Source: an uncultured bacterium
GTDB taxonomy: Bacteria > Krumholzibacteriota > Krumholzibacteriia > LZORAL124-64-63
DNA length: 9,239 nucleotides
Direction: 5' to 3'
NCBI GenBank assembly: GCA_903847545.1
Contig: CAINDZ010000429.1
Span: 1 to 9,239 of the forward strand
Both the position numbers and the translations under genes were made by a program. Numbering within the stretch: the stretch's first letter is position 1; the number at the start of each line of letters is the position of its first letter. The notes under the pieces were generated by a model. That model had not been told where the DNA came from and did not search any database. It worked only from the letters and a program-made list of their open reading frames with translations. Below, piece after piece: positions 1 to 6,847 of this stretch.

Positions 1-111
1 AAGGACGGATCGAAGGAGGAGGTCGTGCTCGAGCACACCTTCACCGACGAGCAGATCTCGTGGTTCAAGGCCGGCTCGGCGCTGAACAAGATCAAGGCGG
101 GCGGGCGCTAG
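1..111 (+). CDS. Aconitate hydratase, C-terminal end (partial)
   Basis: Frame 1 is open from the window edge and ends at TAG (109-111), giving the last 36 residues of a protein whose body lies upstream. The tail contains EHTFTDEQISWFKAGSALNK, which matches the C-terminus I know from the mitochondrial-type aconitase family (HTFNETQIEWFRAGSALNR in the animal enzyme). Aconitase interconverts citrate and isocitrate through cis-aconitate using a [4Fe-4S] cluster in the cytoplasmic TCA cycle. The cluster cysteines and most active-site residues are outside the window, so activity cannot be judged. A strong hairpin follows 24 nt after the stop, so this is probably the end of a transcription unit. Assignment rests on the tail motif only; I did not give acnA or acnB because the subfamily naming cannot be fixed from this fragment. 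Confidence 0.85.
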   Translation, partial: KDGSKEEVVLEHTFTDEQISWFKAGSALNKIKAGGR

Positions 112-135
112 CCCGGCCGCAGGGTACGCAGACGG

Positions 136-167
136 CGACGGCCGCTCCCGGCGGGGAGCGGCCGTCG
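136..167 (+). terminator. Strong GC hairpin after aconitase
   Basis: A perfect 14-bp inverted repeat (136-149 with 154-167) encloses a 4-nt loop GGCG. It starts 24 nt after the aconitase stop codon. There is no T-run on its 3' side, so it is not a textbook intrinsic terminator. It may act as a weak terminator, a Rho-assisted stop or an mRNA 3'-end stabiliser. A small 5-bp hairpin (182-186 with 191-195) follows and carries little weight. Confidence 0.6.
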
Positions 168-210
168 TCGCGTCCAGGACTGTCGCGGGGGCGACGGCGC
201 CACCTGAAGG

Positions 211-320
211 CTCAAGTTGTGGACTAACAAGATGTTAATTGTGGCATTTCCATTGGGAATGTCGTGATATTTTGAGATAACAATTTGGGTTTATTTTTGT
301 CCAGACAAACGAAATTCATT
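211..320 (+). promoter_or_regulatory. AT-rich upstream region of the protease gene (putative promoter)
   Basis: About 110 nt of AT-rich DNA sits in a strongly GC-rich window directly upstream of the secreted protease gene, as expected for a promoter or regulator-binding region. No single element is decisive. Candidates are a weak sigma70-like pair TTGGGA (253-258) and GATAAC (276-281) with 17-nt spacing. A second is a Bacteroidetes-style pair TTTG (271-274) and TATTTTTG (292-299), the latter fitting TAnnTTTG. A third is a weak sigma54-like TGGCAT (242-247) with TTGG (253-256). A short imperfect inverted repeat (245-251 with 255-261) overlaps two of these and could be an operator. The stretch between the island and the start codon (321-428) shows no further structure I can name. 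Confidence 0.45.
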
Positions 321-428
321 GGCCGGCAAAGCCGTCCATGGTAGGATCAAGAACAGTCGACGCACTGAACCGCCCGTCACTGCAGCCGCCGCCCGCGCCC
401 GGGCCGGCGCTGCCTTCGTCCCCCTCAT

Positions 429-434
429 GGAGGG
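429..434 (+). promoter_or_regulatory. Shine-Dalgarno GGAGGG deciding the protease start
   Basis: GGAGGG lies 7 nt before the ATG at 442. It fixes that ATG as the start in preference to the in-frame ATG at 427, which would overlap the site, and to the TTG at 319, which lacks a ribosome site and would put about 40 non-signal residues before the signal peptide. Confidence 0.8.
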
Positions 435-441
435 CTTCCTG

Positions 442-2964
442 ATGTCCACGTCCACGTCCCTGCGCCGGCTTTCCCTGGCGCTGCTGCTGGCCACGCTGGC
501 CGGCGCCTCCCTGGCCGCGGCGGCGACGCCGTCGGGCCCGATCGATCCCCTGGCCGTGCAGGGCCCCGTCGCCCTGGAGTACGCGGTGAAGGCCCTGGCG
601 GCCGTCCCCGCGTTCGACGCCATGCCGGTCGACCGCGACGTCGCCCTGACCGAGGACATCGCGCGCGAGGAGGCGGGCGAGGCCCCGCGGTTCGCGCTGC
701 CGCAGGCGGTCAGCATGACGCCCGAGACGACCGGGGGCTGGGAGCAGCTGGACGAGCGGTTCGTGATGTGGCGCCTGCGCGTGACCGCGCCCGGCGCGCT
801 GTCGCTGAACCTGGGCTTCACCGAGTACCGCCTGCCCAAGGGCGGCCGGCTGACGCTGTACCCGACCGACGTCAAGGCCTTCGACGACCCGCGCGGCGTG
901 CGCACCTTCACCGACCGGGACAACGAGGAGCACGGCCAGCTGTGGACGCCGGTCGTCGTCGCCGACGACATCATGGTCGAGCTGGTGCTGCCGGTCGAGT
1001 CGCGCCACGACTACGACCTGGTGCTGGGCTCGGTCAACCGCGGCTACCGCTTCTTCGGCGAGAGCGCCGCGCAGATGAAGGAAGACAAGGCCGGCACGTG
1101 CAACGTCGACGTCATCTGCCCCGAGGGCGATGCCTGGCGCCTGGAGATCAACTCGGTGGGCGTCATCTCGACCGGCGGCTCGCTGTTCTGCACCGGCTCG
1201 ATGCTGAACAACTCCGCCCAGGACGGCACCCCGTACTTCCTGACCGCCAACCATTGCGGCATCACCAGCGGCAATGCGGCCTCGCTGGTCGTGTACTGGA
1301 ACTTCCAGAGCCCCACCTGCGGCGCCCAGAGCGGCGGCAGCCTGACCGACTTCCAGACCGGCGCGGTCTTCCTGGCCGCCTCGTCGACCTCCGACTTCAC
1401 GCTGGTGCGGATGGATGACCCCGTCAACGCGGCCCACAAGGTCTCGTTCGCGGGCTGGGACAAGTCGTCGGCCGACCCGACCAGCGCCACGGCCATCCAC
1501 CACCCGAACTGCGACGAGAAGAGCATCTCGTTCGAGAACAACCCGACCAGCACCACGTCGTACCTGAACGCGGCCGTGCCGGGCGACGGCTCGCACATCT
1601 GCATCACCGACTGGGACACCGGCACGACCGAGCCGGGCTCGTCGGGCTCGCCGCTGTTCGACCAGAACCACCACGTGGTGGGCCAGCTGCACGGCGGCTA
1701 CGCGGCCTGCGGCAACAACTCGTCCGACTGGTACGGCCGGTTCTCGCGCTCGTGGACCAGCATCAGCGGCTGGCTGGACCCGACGGCCAGCGGCGCGAGC
1801 AGCATCAACACCTACGCCCCCTGGGCCACGGGCATGGCCGTGACCGGCGGCGCCTTCGCCAGCGAGGGCAGCTACGGCGGGCCGTTCAGCCCGACGAACG
1901 CCACCTACGTGGTGAAGAACAACAACTCGTCCCCGATCTCCTATGACGTGTCGGACGACGTGGCGTGGACCGACATCACCAACGGCAGCGGCACGCTGGC
2001 CGCCGGCGCCTCAGCCACCGTCACCGTCTCGCTGAACGCCGGCGCCAACACGCAGTCCAACGGCACCCACACCGGGACCGTGACGTTCACCAACCTGACC
2101 GACGGCCAGGGCAACACGACGCGCGCGATCTCCCTGAAGGTGGGCGTGCCCACGGTCCAGGTCAGCTTCCCGCTGGACACCAACCCGGGCTGGACGCTGG
2201 GCACCGGCTGGGCGTGGGGCGTCCCCACGGGCGGCGGCGGCGCCTACGGCACCAAGGACCCCACGAGCGGCCACACCGGCGCCAACGTCGTCGGCTACAA
2301 CCTGGCCGGCGACTACCCGAACAACATGGCCGAGTCCCACCTGACGACGACGGCCATCGACTGCTCGACCATGACCGGCACCGTGCTGAAGTTCTGGCGC
2401 TGGCTGAACGTCGAGCAGCCGTCGTACGACCATGCCTACATCCGCGTGAGCACCGACGGCGGCGCCACCTGGACGCAGGTCTGGACGAACCCGGCCACGA
2501 TCACCGACGCCGCCTGGTCGCAGGTCAGCTACGACATCAGCGCGCTGGTGGACGGCAAGCCGAGCGTGCTCATCCGCTGGACGATGGGCACCTCCGACGG
2601 CAGTTGGACGTATTCGGGCTGGAACATCGACGACGTCGAGCTGTGGGCGCTGCCCAGCTACGTCTCGGGCGTCGGCGACACGCCCGTGCGCCGCATCACG
2701 GTCGGCAACCACCCGAACCCGTTCAACCCGCTGACCAAGGTCGAGTTCGCGCTCGAGACGGCCGGCCCCGTGCGGCTGGACGTGTACGACATGCACGGCC
2801 GGCTGGTGCGCCAGCTGGTGTCGGGCAGCCTCGAGGCGGGCGCGCACAGCGTGGTCTGGGACGGCCTGGACGGCGACGGGCGCAAGGCCGGCAGTGGCGT
2901 CTACCTGGCCCGCCTGCAGGCGAGCGGCCAGGTGGCCGAGCACAAGATGGTGCTCCTGAAGTAG
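442..2964 (+). CDS. Secreted modular lysyl endopeptidase-like serine protease with FlgD-type C-terminal domain
   Basis: The 840-residue product appears to be an exported trypsin-fold protease cleaving after lysine. Residues 1-27 are a signal peptide (RR then a long Leu/Ala core). Residues about 28-216 resemble the propeptide region of Achromobacter protease I precursors. The catalytic domain (about 217-455) follows that enzyme closely: TANHC gives His271, SDFTL gives Asp318, and PGSSGSP gives Ser401. Lysine-pocket equivalents are Asp429 (SDWYG), Trp339 (AGWD) and His417 (QLHGG). Six cysteines match the known three disulfides (220-423, 226-293, 250-272 by alignment). C357 and C387 are extra. 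Residues about 463-568 form a BACON/Ig-like beta domain. Residues about 572-737 form an immune-inhibitor-A/MAM-like jelly-roll module (WNIDDVEL near its end). Residues about 742-840 form a FlgD Ig-like domain with HPNPFNP, probably for export or surface sorting. It stands as a monocistronic unit between two hairpins. Family and catalytic residues are seen; Lys specificity and sorting are inferred. Confidence 0.92.
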   Translation: MSTSTSLRRLSLALLLATLAGASLAAAATPSGPIDPLAVQGPVALEYAVKALAAVPAFDAMPVDRDVALTEDIAREEAGEAPRFALPQAVSMTPETTGGWEQLDERFVMWRLRVTAPGALSLNLGFTEYRLPKGGRLTLYPTDVKAFDDPRGVRTFTDRDNEEHGQLWTPVVVADDIMVELVLPVESRHDYDLVLGSVNRGYRFFGESAAQMKEDKAGTCNVDVICPEGDAWRLEINSVGVISTGGSLFCTGSMLNNSAQDGTPYFLTANHCGITSGNAASLVVYWNFQSPTCGAQSGGSLTDFQTGAVFLAASSTSDFTLVRMDDPVNAAHKVSFAGWDKSSADPTSATAIHHPNCDEKSISFENNPTSTTSYLNAAVPGDGSHICITDWDTGTTEPGSSGSPLFDQNHHVVGQLHGGYAACGNNSSDWYGRFSRSWTSISGWLDPTASGASSINTYAPWATGMAVTGGAFASEGSYGGPFSPTNATYVVKNNNSSPISYDVSDDVAWTDITNGSGTLAAGASATVTVSLNAGANTQSNGTHTGTVTFTNLTDGQGNTTRAISLKVGVPTVQVSFPLDTNPGWTLGTGWAWGVPTGGGGAYGTKDPTSGHTGANVVGYNLAGDYPNNMAESHLTTTAIDCSTMTGTVLKFWRWLNVEQPSYDHAYIRVSTDGGATWTQVWTNPATITDAAWSQVSYDISALVDGKPSVLIRWTMGTSDGSWTYSGWNIDDVELWALPSYVSGVGDTPVRRITVGNHPNPFNPLTKVEFALETAGPVRLDVYDMHGRLVRQLVSGSLEAGAHSVVWDGLDGDGRKAGSGVYLARLQASGQVAEHKMVLLK

Positions 2965-2988
2965 CTCGTCGCGAGGGCCGCAGGAAGC

Positions 2989-3021
2989 AAGGCGGACCGG
3001 TCGCGATGACCGGTCCGCCTT
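2989..3021. terminator. Bidirectional hairpin between convergent genes
   Basis: A perfect 14-bp inverted repeat (2989-3002 with 3008-3021) encloses the loop GCGAT. It lies 24 nt after the protease stop and 23 nt beyond the stop of the convergent minus-strand gene. The stem begins with AA and ends with TT, and short pyrimidine runs flank it on both strands (TTCGTCTT on plus, TTGCTTCC on minus). It can therefore serve both transcription units. Confidence 0.8.
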
Positions 3022-3044
3022 CGTCTTGCTGCGCGTGGGACGGG

Positions 3045-4205
3045 TTACCGGGTTTCCATGAAGTCGCCGCCGATGCCCACCGGCACGTGGCGCAGCGAGC
3101 CGATCGTGATGCCGGCCAGCATGCGCTCGTTGTCGTTGACGCCGACGAAGAAGCCGGGCTGCACCTTTCCGACCTTTACCAGGCCGGGGTACAGGTTCAG
3201 GCGGTAGCGGTAGTCCTTCGAGCGCGCGAACTGCAGCGACGCCAGCAGCGAGTTGTCGCGGTCGTAGAAGAACCCGCCCGACACCGCCAGGTCGACCGTC
3301 TTGCTGAGGTTGTCCAACTCCAGCAGGTTCTTCGCCCGCAGCCCCAGGCCGAAGCTGAAGCAGCGGCCCTGGTCGTCGGTGTGCGACAGGCCCAGTTCGG
3401 CGTCGGCGCCCCAGTGGTAGAAGATGGCGCGGTGCCCACCGGGGTCGAGGTTGTACTTCATCACGTAGTTCTGGCCGTTGTTCTGCAGTTCCTGCGTCTC
3501 GGGCATCCAGATGGCCGGGTACGACCAGTCGGCCATGTGCAGCCGCTGGCCGAAGAAGCGCGCCACGTTTTCGTGGCTGAACAGCCAGACGCCCGCCGGG
3601 TTGAAGATCCAGAAATCGGCCACCGGGTCGGCGTTGCGCCCGACATAGCCGTCGTTCTCGACCACCTCGTTCAGGAAGTGGTAGCAGAACAGCGTGGCCC
3701 CCGCCCAGGTGCGCGAGTGCTCGACGCCGTGGTAGCGGTAGTACTCCTCCATGGCGCGGTAGCTCATGCCGCCGCCCAGGAGGTGGTTCATGTAGTTGGG
3801 CCAGTACTGCCCGCCGTTGGTGCTGAACGAGACCGGCAGCACCTCGCGCTGGAAGAAGTCCCAGAACCCGGCGTGCGAGACGGCCCACTGCGGGTGCAGC
3901 AGGTTGTCGACCACGTTGCGGGCGCCGGTGGCGTAGTCGATGTCGCCGGGGCGGTTCGAGCGGTTCTCCATCTGCATGATGCCGAAGCCGCCGTTGACGA
4001 TCAGGCGCAGCGGGTGCACCAGCGACTGCGAGCCGTAGTCCAGGCCGCGGTAGTAGTAGTAGGTGCCGCGGTGGCCGGGGACGGTGTCGGGCAGGGCGGG
4101 GGCCGCCGCGGCGCGGGGCGCGCCCGCGAGCGCGCAGCCCAGCGCCAGCGCCAGGCCCGCGATCCACGCTCCCGGCTGTCTTCGCAAGTGGCGCGCCCCT
4201 GTCAT
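3045..4205 (-). CDS. Predicted exported, probably outer-membrane protein of unknown function
   Basis: The 386-residue product is not recognised by name. The start ATG at 4205-4203 overlaps the stop of the dGTPase gene as ATGA, so translational coupling is likely; no good Shine-Dalgarno is visible. Residues 1-36 look like a signal peptide (HLRRQ, then a Leu/Ala core and AAAAP). Cys24 sits in a poor lipobox (ALGC), so lipidation is possible but not favoured. Residues about 136-215 hold helical, partly hydrophobic segments with conserved-looking polar residues: NYMNH, GGG, a YYRYHG stretch, a Glu in LNEVVEN, and DPVADFW followed by FNPAG. Residues about 245-386 alternate polar and hydrophobic residues in roughly eight short strands, as in a small beta-barrel. 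The arrangement loosely recalls envelope families such as DUF3943 or the YfiM/DUF2279 type, but this is only a resemblance in pattern. A hydrolase or lipid-related role cannot be excluded. It is the last gene of the cluster. Confidence 0.75.
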   Translation of the reverse strand: MTGARHLRRQPGAWIAGLALALGCALAGAPRAAAAPALPDTVPGHRGTYYYYRGLDYGSQSLVHPLRLIVNGGFGIMQMENRSNRPGDIDYATGARNVVDNLLHPQWAVSHAGFWDFFQREVLPVSFSTNGGQYWPNYMNHLLGGGMSYRAMEEYYRYHGVEHSRTWAGATLFCYHFLNEVVENDGYVGRNADPVADFWIFNPAGVWLFSHENVARFFGQRLHMADWSYPAIWMPETQELQNNGQNYVMKYNLDPGGHRAIFYHWGADAELGLSHTDDQGRCFSFGLGLRAKNLLELDNLSKTVDLAVSGGFFYDRDNSLLASLQFARSKDYRYRLNLYPGLVKVGKVQPGFFVGVNDNERMLAGITIGSLRHVPVGIGGDFMETR

Positions 4206-5467
4206 ACGAGGTCGATGATCGACCCGAAATCGGGGTCGAACAGCCGCTTGTAGATGCGCGAGGCGAACCCGTCGGTCATCCCGGCCAGGTAGTCGCAGAT
4301 GACCCGGGCGCCGGCGCGCCGGTCGCCGCCGGCGCGGGCGATCTCGGCCTCGAAATCGCGCGATAGCAGGGCGTTTTTCGGGGCGCCGTCGCTGAGGTAG
4401 TTGTCGGCCAGGGCGTTGAACACGCGCTCGAGCATGAAGCCGCCCTTGTGCTCGAGCTGGCAGACCTGGGGCGAGCGGAACACCAGTTGCCGCGCCAGCC
4501 GCGCATACAGCTTCTGCTCGCGCACGACCTCGGGGTCCAGCTCGACGCCGAACCGGTAGCGGTTCGTGCGGTCGCTCATGAAGTTCGCGCGCTCGACCAG
4601 CGTGCAGGCCTCGACGAAGTTGCCGATGCGGCGGTTCATCACGCGCTCGAGGTCGCCGGCGTTGATGGCGGCCAGCAGCGCCTCGATCAGCGCCGCCTCG
4701 TCGGCGGCCAGCGACTGCTCGGCGGCCCAGCGATGGACGCGCGCCTCGGTGACGAACCCGGCGTTGACGCTGTCGACCAGGTCGTTCAGCGAGTAGGCGG
4801 TGTCGTCGGCCCAGTCCATCACCTGGCACTCGACGCTGCGCAGCGCGTTGCGCTCGCGGCCCGGCGCCAGGTCGGCGGGGAAGGGACGGCCGTCGAAGAC
4901 GAAGTCCAGGTAGCGCTGCTGCTCGTCGTACAGGAAGTGGCGCTGCGGGTTCTCCCACTCGCGGAACAGCGTCTTGTACTTCAGCACGCCGTCCATGAAC
5001 GCGCGCGAGGGATTCAGGCCGCGCCGGCTGCGCCCGCTGGTGAAGATGATCTCGGTGATCAGGCGCAGCGTCTGCGCGTTGCCCTCGAAGCCGCCCCACG
5101 GCGTCATCAGCCGGTGCAGCGTGGCCTCGCCGGCATGGCCGAAGGGCGGGTGCCCGATGTCGTGGGCCAGCGCCACCGACTCGACCAGCGACGTGTCCAG
5201 GTGGAAGTCCGGGCCCAGGTGTGGGCTGGTCGCGTTCAGGCGCCGCGTGATCGAGCCGGCGATCTGCGCCACCTCGATCGAGTGCGTCAGCCGCGTGCGG
5301 TAGAAGTCGTACTCGCCCGACAGGAAGACCTGCGTCTTGGCCTGCAGCCGCCGGAAGGCGGCATTGTGGATGAGCCGGTCGTGGCCGCGCTGGAACACCG
5401 AGCGGTAGTCGGGCTGCCGGGGCTCGAGCTCCTCGGTGTCGAAGTCGGTGTAGAAGGTGTTGCTCAT
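4202..5467 (-). CDS. dgt: dGTP triphosphohydrolase-like HD-domain protein
   Basis: The 421-residue product belongs to the deoxyguanosinetriphosphate triphosphohydrolase family of HD-superfamily phosphohydrolases, which hydrolyse dGTP, or other dNTPs in type-2 members, to the deoxynucleoside and tripolyphosphate. Seen motifs are an N-terminal YRSVFQRGHDRL (residues 21-32), RLTHSIEVAQIAGSI with metal ligand His62, and HDIGHPPFGH with His102 and Asp103. Asp221 in WADDTAYS completes the H...HD...D metal site, and the family tail DYLAGMTDGFA is at 392-401. All key residues are present and the length fits the shorter type-2-like group better than the roughly 505-residue E. coli enzyme. The start ATG overlaps the stop of the methyltransferase gene (ATGA), and its own stop overlaps the next start. 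A GGGAG lies about 12 nt upstream, so coupling probably contributes to translation. Cytoplasmic dNTP-pool control is the likely role; exact substrate preference is not visible. Confidence 0.93.
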   Translation of the reverse strand: MSNTFYTDFDTEELEPRQPDYRSVFQRGHDRLIHNAAFRRLQAKTQVFLSGEYDFYRTRLTHSIEVAQIAGSITRRLNATSPHLGPDFHLDTSLVESVALAHDIGHPPFGHAGEATLHRLMTPWGGFEGNAQTLRLITEIIFTSGRSRRGLNPSRAFMDGVLKYKTLFREWENPQRHFLYDEQQRYLDFVFDGRPFPADLAPGRERNALRSVECQVMDWADDTAYSLNDLVDSVNAGFVTEARVHRWAAEQSLAADEAALIEALLAAINAGDLERVMNRRIGNFVEACTLVERANFMSDRTNRYRFGVELDPEVVREQKLYARLARQLVFRSPQVCQLEHKGGFMLERVFNALADNYLSDGAPKNALLSRDFEAEIARAGGDRRAGARVICDYLAGMTDGFASRIYKRLFDPDFGSIIDLV

Positions 5468-6291
5468 CGGCTCTGGGTACTCCCGCCGGCCCGGCGCTGG
5501 CGCGCCGCCTCGTAAAGGAGCACGGCCGCGGCTGTCGCCACGTTCAGCGAGTCGCCGGCGCCGTGCATGGGGATCCTCACCGTGCCGTCGCAGGCGGCCT
5601 TCAGCGTGGGCGTCAGGCCGTCGTGCTCGGCGCCCAGGACCAGGGCCACCGGGCCGGCCAGGTCGCAGGCGTCCCAAAGATCGGCGCCCGCGGGGTCGGC
5701 CGCCAGCATCCGCACGCCGCGCGCCCGCAGCCAGGCGGTGATCTCGTCGCGCGGCGCGGCCACCGTGGGCACCGTGAAGTAGGCGCCGCGCGAGGCGCGC
5801 AGCACGTTCGGGTTGTCGGTGTCGGCGCCGCCGCAGGCCAGCACCGCGTGGGCCCCGACGCCGTCGGCGATGCGCAGCACGGCGCCCAGGTTGCCGGGCT
5901 TCTCGACGTCCTCGAGCACCACGACCAGCGCCGGGCGCGAGGCCGGCAGCACCAGTTCCTCGAGGCGGCGCACGCGCCGCGGCGCCACCGCCAGCAGCCC
6001 GTCGGACCGTTCGCGGTAGGCGACCTTGTCCATGACCTGCTCGGTCACCTCGACGCCGGCCACGCCGCCGGCGCGGATGGCGTCGTACAGTGCGCGGCCA
6101 GGGCCGTCCAGGCGCGCCGGGCAGGCCCACACCTCGGTGAACGGGCAGCCGGCGGCGCGGGCGCGCTCGATCACCAGGCGCTCCTCGACCAGGAACAGGC
6201 CGGTCTCCTCGCGCTCGCGGCGGTCGCGCAGGCGCACCAGCGCCTTCACGCGGGGATTGGCCAGGCTGGCGATCTGCAGCGCGGGAATCAC
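5464..6291 (-). CDS. SpoU/TrmH-family RNA 2'-O-methyltransferase
   Basis: The 275-residue product is a SPOUT-class, AdoMet-dependent RNA ribose methyltransferase of the TrmH/RlmB-like group. The N-terminal part (about 1-105) is the small substrate-binding domain, with VEERLVIERA and MDKVAYRERSDGLLAV. The knotted catalytic domain (about 120-263) shows motif 1 KPGNLGAVLR with Asn134 and Arg140, motif 2 LVLGAEHDGL (218-226, Glu222), and motif 3 IPMHGAGDSLNVATAAA with Ser248 and Asn250. The start is GTG at 6291-6289, chosen because AGGAGG at 6305-6300 lies 8 nt upstream and no nearby ATG fits. It begins 3 nt after the thioesterase stop and ends in an ATGA overlap with the dGTPase gene. The RNA target (23S rRNA or tRNA) cannot be told from sequence alone, so no gene symbol is given. 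Confidence 0.92.
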   Translation of the reverse strand: MIPALQIASLANPRVKALVRLRDRREREETGLFLVEERLVIERARAAGCPFTEVWACPARLDGPGRALYDAIRAGGVAGVEVTEQVMDKVAYRERSDGLLAVAPRRVRRLEELVLPASRPALVVVLEDVEKPGNLGAVLRIADGVGAHAVLACGGADTDNPNVLRASRGAYFTVPTVAAPRDEITAWLRARGVRMLAADPAGADLWDACDLAGPVALVLGAEHDGLTPTLKAACDGTVRIPMHGAGDSLNVATAAAVLLYEAARQRRAGGSTQSR

Positions 6292-6294
6292 GGC

Positions 6295-6726
6295 TCAGTC
6301 CTCCTGCCGGCAGGCGGCGCGCACGGCCGCGGGCAGCGCCACCGGCCGGCGGCGCGCGTAGTCGAAGCACACCATCCCGGTCTCGACCAGCGCCACCTCG
6401 CGGTCGTCGGCCGCGCGGGTGACGCGCATCGCCAGGCGGAAACCCGCGCGCCCCGGTTCGACCGCGACGACGCAGAAGCGCAGCACGTCGCCGGCAAACG
6501 CCTCGGCGCGGTACGACAAGGCCGCGTCGGCCATGATGAGCCCGACGCCGCCGCAGTCCAGTTCGCTCCAGCCGTGGGCCGCCAGGAATGCCACCCGCGC
6601 CTCCTGCACCAGCGACAGCAACCGGTCGTTGCCCAGGTGGCCGCCGTAATTGAGGTCGGTCGTGCGCACGACGATCTCGCAGGAGAACGGGTAGGGCTCG
6701 CGGGACGCGAGGTCCAGGCGGGGCAT
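6295..6726 (-). CDS. Hotdog-fold acyl-CoA thioesterase (4HBT/YbgC-like)
   Basis: The 143-residue product has the length and pattern of a single-hotdog thioesterase of the 4-hydroxybenzoyl-CoA thioesterase superfamily, cytoplasmic enzymes that hydrolyse acyl-CoA thioesters. The key segment is TTDLNYGGHLGNDRLLSLVQEAR (residues 22-44). Asp24 matches the catalytic Asp of the usual D-x-N/D-x-x-G-H motif, and Gly29-His30 and Asn33 are in place. The following long helix (about 33-50) and beta strands (VLRFCVVAVE, RLAMRVTRA, VALVETGMVCFDY) complete the fold. The start ATG at 6726 has GGAGG only 4 nt upstream, a little close. It is the first gene of the four-gene minus-strand cluster. Acyl substrate is unknown. 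Confidence 0.88.
   Translation of the reverse strand: MPRLDLASREPYPFSCEIVVRTTDLNYGGHLGNDRLLSLVQEARVAFLAAHGWSELDCGGVGLIMADAALSYRAEAFAGDVLRFCVVAVEPGRAGFRLAMRVTRAADDREVALVETGMVCFDYARRRPVALPAAVRAACRQED
6300..6305 (-). promoter_or_regulatory. Shine-Dalgarno AGGAGG for the GTG-started methyltransferase
   Basis: On the minus strand AGGAGG (6305-6300) sits inside the last codons of the thioesterase gene, 8 nt before the GTG at 6291. It decides this non-ATG start and shows the methyltransferase can be initiated independently of its close upstream neighbour. Confidence 0.8.
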
Positions 6727-6847
6727 GGCGCCTCCGGGCGGCGGGCAGGGGTGGCGGGCCGGTTCAAGGAGGGAAGATTAGCCCTCGCGGGCGTGCGCCG
6801 GAAGCGTTTTCCGGGCGGCGGACCGGTCCGGCGGCGGTTCGGGCCTG
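6727..6847 (-). other. Leader region of the thioesterase-led cluster, no clear promoter
   Basis: This short gap between the thioesterase start and the terminator of the next gene must hold the cluster promoter if one exists here. The only candidate I see on the minus strand is TTCCGG (6804-6799) with TAATCT (6781-6776) at 17-nt spacing, a poor match to both sigma70 boxes. A 12-bp perfect palindrome (6819-6830) centred on ACCGGT lies just upstream and might be an operator. Read-through from the upstream gene is also possible. Confidence 0.3.

Noticed and set aside
276..286. GATAACAATTT, identical to part of the E. coli lac operator
   Set aside because: Eleven AT-rich bases without the symmetric other half; expected by chance and not a LacI site in this context.
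319..441. TTG at 319 or ATG at 427 as the protease start
   Set aside because: Neither has a ribosome site, and both add residues before a standard signal peptide. ATG 442 has GGAGGG 7 nt upstream.
316..1692. Long minus-strand open frame opposite the protease gene
   Set aside because: Low-complexity Arg/Gly/Ala/Val-rich translation typical of the antisense frame of a GC-rich gene; the plus-strand frame has clear protease motifs.
1965..4253. Long plus-strand open frame running across the protease end and opposite the envelope protein gene
   Set aside because: It crosses a terminator hairpin and two real genes in the wrong frame, and its translation is Arg/His/Val-rich with no family motif.
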